The notes under the pieces were generated by a model. That model made no database searches. It was not told the DNA's origin and saw only the letters and a program-made list of their open reading frames with translations. The translations under genes were made by a program, and so were the position numbers. A stretch of 5,051 nt of DNA, taken from positions 1 to 5,051 of the forward strand of contig JAERML010000134.1 in NCBI GenBank assembly GCA_016844425.1, in the 5' to 3' direction. Positions 1 to 5,051 of the stretch are shown one piece after another; the first letter of the stretch is position 1, and each line of letters opens with the position of its first letter. The DNA comes from Bacteroidota bacterium (GTDB taxonomy: Bacteria > Bacteroidota > UBA10030 > UBA6906).

Positions 1-661
1 GCAATCTGCCGTTGGAAGCAGCCACGTAACCGTCGGGAACGGTGATCCGAAGTTCCGCGGTTGCCTTTTCCCATGGTTCATCATAGCATGGCATCCAGAA
101 TCTTGCGTCCGAAGGCTCGGAGAATGTGTAGCCGAGGTTGGCGGGGTTGCCGATTGTGTTAAGGAAGAAGTAGTATCCCTGCCGGGAGCTGGGACGGGGA
201 TAGGCCGGTGAGCGCAGATACACAATCTGGACGCGGAGCGTATCACCTGCGTTCCGCATCCCGTTGAGGTGGATGGTGAAGGTTTCGGCCTGCACATTCT
301 GGCTGGTGTTTTTCTGGACGCCATCCACGCGAACCGTGTCGAACTGCAGACCGACCCCGTGGAGCACCAACGAATCCACCGCATACTTCAGCCGCATCGT
401 GATGGTCTGCGTTCCTCTAAGGTCATTCGTCGCCATGGGGAGCGAGACGGCCAAGTCGTACTTTAGTATATCGAACGGCTGGGGACCATCATACGACGAA
501 ATCTTCTGATGAGCGGTTCCAAGAGAAAGACCCTGATCGGGCGCAATGAAGCGGCCTTCCTTTTCAAATGATCGGTGTTCCTGGGAGAAGAGGGGAAGAG
601 ATGGGATCACGAAAACGAGGAATACCCATGCACCGTAGAGACGTGCACGGTGCGATGCCAC
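1..661 (-). CDS. Secreted M1-family aminopeptidase, N-terminal part (runs off left edge)
   Basis: The frame is open from a GTG at 661 to the left edge, giving 220 visible residues with no stop. Residues 1-27 look like a Sec signal peptide: a basic start (SHRAR), a hydrophobic core (AWVFLVFVIPSLPLF), then SQ before a charged mature region. Residues from about 63 (FDILKYDLAVSL) match the start of the M1 peptidase N-terminal beta domain. Residues 182-218 carry its hallmark: DARFWMPCYDEP followed by KA, a beta strand (ELRITVP) and AASNG. M1 enzymes are zinc aminopeptidases, but the GxMEN and HExxH catalytic motifs would lie beyond the edge, so activity cannot be judged. The product is probably periplasmic or secreted. 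An alternative ATG at 706 is in frame, has a TGGTGG-like stretch before it, overlaps the transporter gene by 41 bp and would add 15 residues before the signal peptide. I prefer the GTG because it gives a normal-length signal, although no clear ribosome site precedes it. Confidence 0.85.
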   Translation of the reverse strand, partial: MASHRARLYGAWVFLVFVIPSLPLFSQEHRSFEKEGRFIAPDQGLSLGTAHQKISSYDGPQPFDILKYDLAVSLPMATNDLRGTQTITMRLKYAVDSLVLHGVGLQFDTVRVDGVQKNTSQNVQAETFTIHLNGMRNAGDTLRVQIVYLRSPAYPRPSSRQGYYFFLNTIGNPANLGYTFSEPSDARFWMPCYDEPWEKATAELRITVPDGYVAASNGRL

Positions 662-665
662 GCGA

Positions 666-1571
666 CTATGAGTGATTGAAGATTCTACCGACGATCTGTT
701 TTCCATTTGCCACCAGTATCCCAACGAGGACGCAACTTGCTCCGATGAGGACGCTGGGCGCCAGGGTCTCACGAAGAATGATGGCGCCCAACACAACGGC
801 AACAATCGGATTGATAAAGCTGACAAGGGACAGGTACACGGCTTCGATCCGCTTGAGGAGCCAGTGGTACGTAACAAAGGCAAGGACGGAACCGATGATC
901 GCAAGATACAGAATGGAACCCACTGCCGCTGTGTCCCAGACTATCTCGCTGAAGGACTCCGTCGCCAACCCGAGCGTTCCCAGGATCACTCCCCCGCCAA
1001 GCATTCCGACAAAGTTCATCACAAACGGACTGATCGGCTGACCGTATTTCTTGATCAGGACTACCGCCAGCGCTTGCATCACGGTGCTCACAAGGATACA
1101 CGCCATCCCCAAAACGCCGGCAGTTTCCGTCCAATGGACGTCTCCAGAAAAGATAATGACAATCCCGACAAAACCAAAGACGATGCCTGCAATCTTGAAC
1201 CAGGTCAATCGCTCCTTCGCAAGGAGGAGATGTGAGAAAATCGCCACCGAAAAAGGATATGCGCTAAACAGGATACTGCTTAACCCACTGGGTATGTACT
1301 GCATCCCCCAATACACAAGCGCAAACGGGATGCTATACGAGAGGAAGATAAGTGCGGCGTAGAGCTTTATAGTTTCCGGAGTAAGGATGATCGACAGCCC
1401 ACGCAAACGGAGAATCACGTACAGCACCGCTGACGCAATGAGAAAGCGAATCCCTGCCGCGAAGAACGGCGGTACGCTCGCCAAACCGATCTTGATTGCC
1501 AGCCATGTGGACCCCCACACGAGACTGATGATCACGAACCCGATCCAGATGCGCGTCCGTTCGGAGTTCAT
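666..1571 (-). CDS. EamA/DMT-superfamily 10-TM transporter
   Basis: The 301-residue protein is almost entirely hydrophobic segments and fits the ten-helix drug/metabolite transporter fold with two EamA repeats. Approximate helices are 9-29, 35-54, 68-90, 95-115, 122-142, 150-172, 184-203, 216-236, 243-264 and 268-290. Typical family marks are visible: WGSTW at 19-23 in the first helix, an arginine (R42) after the second helix start, a short basic/acidic turn with E120 at the end of helix 4, NP at 254-255, and RE at 267-268 as the second-repeat counterpart of E120. Length is normal for the family (about 300). Proteins of this kind export amino acids, nucleosides or other metabolites in the inner membrane, and the substrate cannot be told from sequence. 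The start ATG lies one base after the TAA of the DUF1015 gene, so the two are probably translationally coupled. A weak CTGGAA precedes it by about 7 nt. The RhaT/YdcZ-like label sometimes given to this fold would not be more specific. Confidence 0.9.
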   Translation of the reverse strand: MNSERTRIWIGFVIISLVWGSTWLAIKIGLASVPPFFAAGIRFLIASAVLYVILRLRGLSIILTPETIKLYAALIFLSYSIPFALVYWGMQYIPSGLSSILFSAYPFSVAIFSHLLLAKERLTWFKIAGIVFGFVGIVIIFSGDVHWTETAGVLGMACILVSTVMQALAVVLIKKYGQPISPFVMNFVGMLGGGVILGTLGLATESFSEIVWDTAAVGSILYLAIIGSVLAFVTYHWLLKRIEAVYLSLVSFINPIVAVVLGAIILRETLAPSVLIGASCVLVGILVANGKQIVGRIFNHS

Positions 1572-1572
1572 T

Positions 1573-2847
1573 TTATGGTTCCAGAATGTTCATTACCAAA
1601 CCGGACAGAAGCTTGGGATAAAAGTACGTCGACTTCTGCGGCAACGTGTGTCCCGCGCGGACAACGCTTTTCACCTGCTCCAATGGTGTGGGATTGAGAA
1701 TGAAGGCGACCTGCGCCTTCTTCTCTTGTACAGCCTGGGATGCTTCCTCGATGCTTTTCACATAGTCCAGGTTCAGCTTCGACTCCTGCGCTCTAGGACT
1801 GATCCCGAGCAGACCCTCGATGACATGGCAATGGAGAAGGGTAACGTCGAGTTCCTTCACTTCCATCGGGACCTCGGCGCCGATCAAGGACGGAAGAAGA
1901 TTGTCTGACTTAAGCGTAATCAGATAAAAGGAATCTGATGTTACCACGCCATACGCATACCGTGAATGACCTTTGAGTCTTGTGAGCAGCTCCTGCTGTG
2001 ACCGGGCCGTCTCTAGTGTGAAGTTCTTCGCCAGCCGCATTTGAAGATCGGTGGCATCGAACGAGGGAAGGCCGTGGACAATTCTGTGTGTTGGCAAGAT
2101 CACCAGCCCTTCGGCATCCATGCTCGAGAGAAACATCATGACAAAATTGAACGGTTCATCACCGGAATAGTCCGGGGTTTTAAGGCGCATCATGTCGCGG
2201 TACATCAGGGCTGTTTCGTACCGATGGTGGCCGTCTGCAATCAGAATACTCTTCGGCTTCATCGCGGCAGCAATGGCCTCAACCAGGTCCTGATCCTCCA
2301 CCACCCATAGCCGGTTGATCACTTTCTCGAACATCACCTCCTGTATCGGAGAGGCATTCATTGCCGCACGGAGCATGCGGTCGATTGCCTTGTCCGGATC
2401 AGCATAGAGTCCGAAAACCTGACTCAGGTTGGCGTTCGTTGCCCGCATCAATCGGAAGCGGTCTTCCTTCGGCTTGGAGAGCGTGCGCTCGTGTGGCAGG
2501 ATCACACCACTGGAGAGTTCCTCCAGCCTGCATAGTGCAATGAATCCGTAGCGCTGGAGCGTAACACCATTCGTATGCTTGAAGGACTGGGAGAGAACGT
2601 ATACCGCACGTCGAACGTCACGTTTGAGAATACCATCCTTTTGCCATGTCGCGAGACATTCCGCCGCCTCCTTGTACCGATCCTGCTCCCTACCGAGGAT
2701 CAGCCGGACGACATTGTAGGGATTGAGATGATACAATTCCTCCTGATACCCATCAGAGATCTCGTCATAGGGTGGAGAGACAACCGTCCGGATGTCTACT
2801 TTGCCAGGATTGTAGCGAAGGCCACGGAATGGTTTGACGTCTGCCAT
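1573..2847 (-). CDS. DUF1015 family protein of unknown function
   Basis: The 424-residue protein is full length and intact for the DUF1015 family (typically a little over 400 residues). Recognisable conserved segments, in order, are the N-terminal KPFRGLRYNP (5-14), SPPYDEI (24-30), NPYNVVRL (42-49), PHERT (118-122) with the nearby DRFRLMR, and the diagnostic ADGHHRYETA (204-213). The His-His-Arg cluster looks like a catalytic or metal/anion-binding site, but no reaction has been firmly assigned to the family as far as I know. No signal peptide or membrane helix is seen, so it is likely cytoplasmic. The open frame extends upstream to 3015, but that part lies over the end of era. The ATG at 2847 is chosen because the conserved family sequence starts right there. 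No convincing ribosome binding site precedes it. It starts 34 nt after era stops and ends 1 nt before the transporter gene, so it is probably cotranscribed with both. Confidence 0.9.
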   Translation of the reverse strand: MADVKPFRGLRYNPGKVDIRTVVSPPYDEISDGYQEELYHLNPYNVVRLILGREQDRYKEAAECLATWQKDGILKRDVRRAVYVLSQSFKHTNGVTLQRYGFIALCRLEELSSGVILPHERTLSKPKEDRFRLMRATNANLSQVFGLYADPDKAIDRMLRAAMNASPIQEVMFEKVINRLWVVEDQDLVEAIAAAMKPKSILIADGHHRYETALMYRDMMRLKTPDYSGDEPFNFVMMFLSSMDAEGLVILPTHRIVHGLPSFDATDLQMRLAKNFTLETARSQQELLTRLKGHSRYAYGVVTSDSFYLITLKSDNLLPSLIGAEVPMEVKELDVTLLHCHVIEGLLGISPRAQESKLNLDYVKSIEEASQAVQEKKAQVAFILNPTPLEQVKSVVRAGHTLPQKSTYFYPKLLSGLVMNILEP

Positions 2848-2881
2848 GCAACGATGGTGCAATGTGAGAAAGTGCTGCGGT

Positions 2882-3928
2882 CTAGGACTGCCTGTATCCC
2901 AGCCTCGCCAGCCACGTATCATCCCTCCGCCAATCGGGCCGGACCTTGACGTGCATCTCAAGAAAAACCGGACGTTGCAGGAACTTCTCGATATCCGTCC
3001 GGGCCATCCGGCCAATCTCTTTCAACGCTCCACCATGCTTTCCGATCAGAATCCCCTTCTGGGAATCGCGCTCAACGTAGATATCGGCACTGATGAACGT
3101 CTTGCCCGCCTGCGGGCTCCCGACAAGTCGGGACCCTCCGGCCTGCCCGCCTCTGAGAGTACCAAAGGGCAGGCGGGCGCGCAGGCCCACTTCGCGCTCC
3201 TTGAACTCCACGATGTCGACCGTCGCGGAGTATGGAATTTCCTCTTTGTACTTCATGAAGATTTTCTCTCTGATGATCTCTGCGACAAAGAACCGTTCGC
3301 TTGCCTCACTGACAATATCGAGCGGATAGAATGGCGGATGCTGTGGAAGCAGGCGGATGATCTCTTTGAGAAGCTCCGCCGTGCCATCGAGCTTCAACGC
3401 AGAAATCGGGAGTATCTCTTTGAACGGAAACGCCTTCGAGTAGAAATCGATAATGGGGAGAATGCCCCCTTTCTTTACCGCATCAGATTTGTTAATGACC
3501 AGGAGCACCGGCTTCTGCATTCCCTGCAGTCTGCTGAACGCTTCCTCATGGGCAAGGTCTTTGTCCATTTTCGGAGATGTGGCATCAATCATAAAGAGAA
3601 GCACGTCTGCGTCCGCCATGGCGGATGTGGCGAACTGCATCATCGCCTCTTGAAGGAGGTACCGTGGTTTGATGATACCTGGCGTGTCGAGGAAAACAAC
3701 CTGGTGGCCTTCGCCGGATAAAATGCCGAGAATCTTATGGCGGGTCGTCTGCGGCTTGTTCGTAACAATAGAGATCTTTTGCTGGAGAAGACCGTTCATC
3801 AGCGTCGATTTGCCCACGTTCGGCTCACCGATTATTGTCGCGTACCCGCAACGAAAATCTTCCGGTATGGTTGGTGAAGTCTCCATGTGAAAAACCCCGT
3901 CGGTCAAGAACGGGGTCTCATTCTCCAT
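2882..3928 (-). CDS. era: GTPase Era, with an in-frame repeat-encoded insertion
   Basis: Era is an essential GTPase that binds 16S rRNA and helps mature the 30S subunit. All G motifs are present (numbering from the ATG at 3928): G1 GEPNVGKST 34-42, switch-I TT 61-62, G3 DTPG 81-84, G4 NKSD 146-149, G5 SAL 176-178. The C-terminal KH domain has IYVERDSQKG from 283 and the RNA-binding loop GKHG at 296-299, and ends with the usual VKVRPDW and ARLGY. At 348 residues it is longer than the usual roughly 300. The excess comes from residues 249-275, a Gly/Arg-rich stretch encoded by a palindromic repeat between VEFKEREVG and KTFISADIYVERD, plus up to 14 residues at the N terminus. Two starts are possible: ATG 3928, with AAAGG 7 nt upstream and an in-frame TAA just before it, or ATG 3886 (METSPTIP), which gives a more usual N terminus but has no good ribosome site. 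I list the longer form. It lies between glnB and the DUF1015 gene. Confidence 0.93.
   Translation of the reverse strand: MENETPFLTDGVFHMETSPTIPEDFRCGYATIIGEPNVGKSTLMNGLLQQKISIVTNKPQTTRHKILGILSGEGHQVVFLDTPGIIKPRYLLQEAMMQFATSAMADADVLLFMIDATSPKMDKDLAHEEAFSRLQGMQKPVLLVINKSDAVKKGGILPIIDFYSKAFPFKEILPISALKLDGTAELLKEIIRLLPQHPPFYPLDIVSEASERFFVAEIIREKIFMKYKEEIPYSATVDIVEFKEREVGLRARLPFGTLRGGQAGGSRLVGSPQAGKTFISADIYVERDSQKGILIGKHGGALKEIGRMARTDIEKFLQRPVFLEMHVKVRPDWRRDDTWLARLGYRQS
3104..3178 (-). repeat. 75-bp composite palindromic repeat inserted in frame in era
   Basis: The element is bounded by a perfect 10-bp inverted pair, GCCCGCCTGC at 3104-3113 and GCAGGCGGGC at 3169-3178. Its length is exactly 25 codons and it falls on codon boundaries (Era residues 251-275). 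Read on the minus strand it contains GCCCGCCTGCC (3178-3168), a 16-nt spacer and GGCGGGCAGGC (3151-3141). This is the same arm-spacer-arm form as the two copies in the glnB-era gap, but inverted. Next come the palindrome TCCCGACTTGTCGGGA (3133-3118) and a second one, GCCCGCAGGCGGGC (3117-3104). The translated product is rich in Gly, Arg, Ser and Ala and has no resemblance to Era. No transposase is present. Confidence 0.85.
3118..3133. repeat. Near-perfect 16-bp palindrome inside the era insertion
   Basis: On the plus strand TCCCGAC (3118-3124) and GTCGGGA (3127-3133) are exact reverse complements separated by AA. It would form a very tight hairpin in RNA or single-stranded DNA. It is nested in the 75-bp element and directly abuts a second small palindrome (3104-3117), which makes the right part of the element a double hairpin. 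Confidence 0.8.
3890..3916 (-). terminator. Terminator-like hairpin at the era start (possible attenuator)
   Basis: On the minus strand ACCCCGT (3916-3910) and ACGGGGT (3900-3894) form a perfect 7-bp stem with a 9-nt loop, followed by a short U run (3893-3890, five U counting the last stem base). This has the form of a short intrinsic terminator. It ends only three bases before the internal era ATG at 3886 and lies inside codons 5-13 if translation begins at 3928. Because Era must begin at or before 3886, the hairpin cannot simply end a transcript that excludes era. It would act as an attenuator or as an RNA structure near the start, or it could be a chance structure. The stem is short. Confidence 0.45.
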
Positions 3929-3935
3929 TGTTTAG

Positions 3936-3940
3936 CCTTT
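3936..3940 (-). promoter_or_regulatory. Ribosome binding site for the long era form
   Basis: AAAGG on the minus strand lies 7 nt before the ATG at 3928. It is the only Shine-Dalgarno-like match near either candidate era start and is the reason for favouring the longer form. The match is short, so it supports rather than proves the choice. Confidence 0.4.
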
Positions 3941-3982
3941 GTGGTCCCTGCTAGAGACGCGGTTGAAAACCCATCAAAAGAA

Positions 3983-4012
3983 ATTCTACCGAAGAGATCG
4001 CCCACCTGCCAG
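3983..4012 (-). promoter_or_regulatory. Possible sigma-70-type promoter upstream of era
   Basis: On the minus strand a TAGAAT box (3988-3983, 5 of 6 matches to TATAAT) lies 18 nt after CTGGCA (4012-4007, 4 of 6 matches to TTGACA). It would start transcription about 45-50 nt before the era ATG at 3928. The -35 box falls inside one arm of the palindromic repeat at 4000-4031. This is a consensus match only. A different box set would apply if the organism uses a Bacteroidota-type sigma factor. Confidence 0.25.
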
Positions 4013-4031
4013 AGCGAAGCGGCGGGCAGGC
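4000..4031 (+). repeat. Palindromic repeat copy in the glnB-era gap (10-nt spacer)
   Basis: GCCCACCTGCC (4000-4010), a 10-nt spacer (agagcgaagc) and GGCGGGCAGGC (4021-4031). The right arm is identical to the corresponding arm of the copy inside era, and the left arm differs from that copy by one base (A for G). The arms are not simple reverse complements. CCTGCC can pair with GGCAGG, or in the other copies CCCGCC with GGCGGG, giving two mutually exclusive stems. Confidence 0.75.
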
Positions 4032-4083
4032 AGAGTAAATGATTGGAATAAGGACAGAAAACAAAACTTTTTTCCTCTGCGAC

Positions 4084-4119
4084 CCCCGCCTGCCTCATGG
4101 TGCATTAAGGCGGGCAGGT
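4084..4119 (+). repeat. Second palindromic repeat copy in the glnB-era gap (14-nt spacer)
   Basis: CCCCGCCTGCC (4084-4094), a 14-nt spacer and GGCGGGCAGGT (4109-4119). It is a direct repeat of the copy at 4000-4031, with its left arm starting 84 nt further on. The arm cores CCTGCC and GGCGGGCAGG are identical while the spacers are unrelated. Read on the minus strand it lies downstream of glnB but has no U run after it, so it is not a standard terminator. Confidence 0.75.
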
Positions 4120-4155
4120 CAGCGCTCTCTGCGGTTAGGCTTTTCAACTGCGCTT

Positions 4156-4509
<354 letters not shown>

Positions 4510-4525
4510 GATTGTCGTTCGGATA

Positions 4526-5051
4526 CTACCTGCCGTGGCATTGCTTGTACTTTTTCCCGCTGCCGCAGGGACAGGGGTCATTTCTGCCCACCTTCTCGCC
4601 GACATGAATGGGCTGTGGCTTGCCGGGACGAGCAGCCTGGTTCTGCTCTTGCGCACCCGCCGCGCCGGGAACCGGCTCTCGGTTTGCGTGGAATCCCATT
4701 CCCATCGACGCATCATGGCTTGTCCGCATTTGTTGCGGGCGCTGCGGTCCACGAATTGGCAGGCGCTGGCTTTGCGCCGGGAAGAGCTTGAACGCCGTCG
4801 TCACGATCTCCGTATTGACGAGGTCGAGGAGCTCCATGAACATCCGGAACGCCTCGGTTTTGTATTCCACCAACGGGTCCTTCTGTCCGTACGCACGGAG
4901 GTGGATGCCTTCCTTCAGATCGTCCATCTCACGGAGATGGTCCTTCCATTTCTCATCGATGACATGAAGGACAACCATCTTTTCGATCTGTGCCATCATC
5001 TCGACACCGAGCTTCTCTTCTTTCCGCTTGTAAAACTCCGTCGCCGCGGTA
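4526..5051 (-). CDS. secA: Preprotein translocase ATPase SecA, C-terminal part (runs off right edge)
   Basis: SecA is the ATPase that drives proteins through the SecYEG channel. The 174 visible residues are its C terminus. The first part is the helical scaffold with the typical [34 protein letters not shown] (split here as [13 protein letters not shown] and [20 protein letters not shown]), followed by FRMFMELL. Then comes a variable linker rich in Q, P, A and M, and the tail ends in [17 protein letters not shown]. The tail has C160, C162, C171 and H172 (visible numbering), the CxC-x8-CH zinc site that in well-studied SecA proteins contacts SecB, ribosomes or phospholipids. The ATPase domains lie outside the window. 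The frame continues to the edge without a stop, so the gene starts beyond 5051. It is the first visible gene of the run, and glnB begins 31 nt after its TAG. Confidence 0.96.
   Translation of the reverse strand, partial: TAATEFYKRKEEKLGVEMMAQIEKMVVLHVIDEKWKDHLREMDDLKEGIHLRAYGQKDPLVEYKTEAFRMFMELLDLVNTEIVTTAFKLFPAQSQRLPIRGPQRPQQMRTSHDASMGMGFHANREPVPGAAGAQEQNQAARPGKPQPIHVGEKVGRNDPCPCGSGKKYKQCHGR

Noticed and set aside
672..1235. 187-codon plus-strand open frame
   Set aside because: It is antisense to the ten-helix transporter gene. Its charged, low-hydrophobicity product is what the complement of a membrane-protein gene gives.
1387..1908. 173-codon plus-strand open frame across the transporter/DUF1015 junction
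   Set aside because: It is antisense to two well-supported genes, with no family resemblance and no ribosome site of note.
2848..3015. N-terminal extension of the DUF1015 frame
   Set aside because: The extension overlaps the conserved end of era in another frame, and the family's conserved sequence begins right after ATG 2847.
2834..3721. 295-codon plus-strand open frame
   Set aside because: It lies wholly antisense to era and the DUF1015 start, whose minus-strand products match known families throughout. The plus-strand translation resembles nothing I recognise and spans the repeat insertion.
4060..4082. A/T-rich partial inverted repeat (CAGA...TCTG with A and T runs)
   Set aside because: The stem is short and bulged and no more than expected in an A/T-rich stretch.
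4084..4119. Repeat hairpin as the glnB terminator
   Set aside because: On the minus strand the stem is followed by a G- and A-rich stretch and not by U residues, and the same arms recur where no gene ends.
3104..4119. CRISPR array
   Set aside because: There are only three palindromic units, with irregular spacing and mixed orientation, one of them inside a coding gene, and no regular spacers.
4039..4135. Small gene in the glnB-era gap
   Set aside because: Open frames here are short, cross the repeats and run into glnB antisense. No start with a ribosome site and no recognisable product.

Overview
The window is a tight run of six protein genes, all on the minus strand and spaced like one or two operons. 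Read in the direction of transcription (right to left) they are the 3' end of secA, a P-II gene (glnB), era, a DUF1015 gene, an EamA/DMT-type transporter gene, and the 5' end of a secreted M1-family aminopeptidase gene. The plus strand carries no gene I can support. The long plus-strand reading frames all lie antisense to these genes.

The organism is a free-living-type bacterium with moderately high GC. A SecA with a zinc-binding tail, a GlnB-type P-II, an Era with the VERDSQKG signature and weak Shine-Dalgarno sequences before several starts are all compatible with the Bacteroidota/Chlorobiota/Ignavibacteriota (FCB) region of the tree. The M1 signal peptide ending in FSQ fits as well. This placement is an inference with low to moderate confidence.

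Layout: secA (4526 to right edge), 31-nt gap, glnB (4156-4494), 227-nt gap, era (2882-3928), 34-nt gap, DUF1015 (1573-2847), 1-nt gap, eamA-type transporter (666-1571), 4-nt gap, M1 peptidase (left edge to 661). The only sizeable gap is between glnB and era. It holds two GC-rich palindromic repeats in direct orientation, a possible promoter, and a terminator-like hairpin that abuts or overlaps the era start.

The most interesting feature is a repeat family with the form GCCCGCCTGCC - 10 to 16 nt - GGCGGGCAGGC. Two copies lie in the glnB-era gap. A third, inverted and part of a larger 75-bp composite with 10-bp terminal inverted repeats, lies inside era itself. There it adds about 25-27 residues in frame, just before the KH-domain segment, without breaking the gene. 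This resembles in principle the protein-coding palindromic elements described in Rickettsia, but the family here is different in sequence.

The genes do not form an obvious single pathway. They cover protein export (SecA), nitrogen/carbon signalling (P-II), 30S ribosome maturation (Era), an uncharacterised conserved protein, a small-molecule transporter and an exported peptidase.
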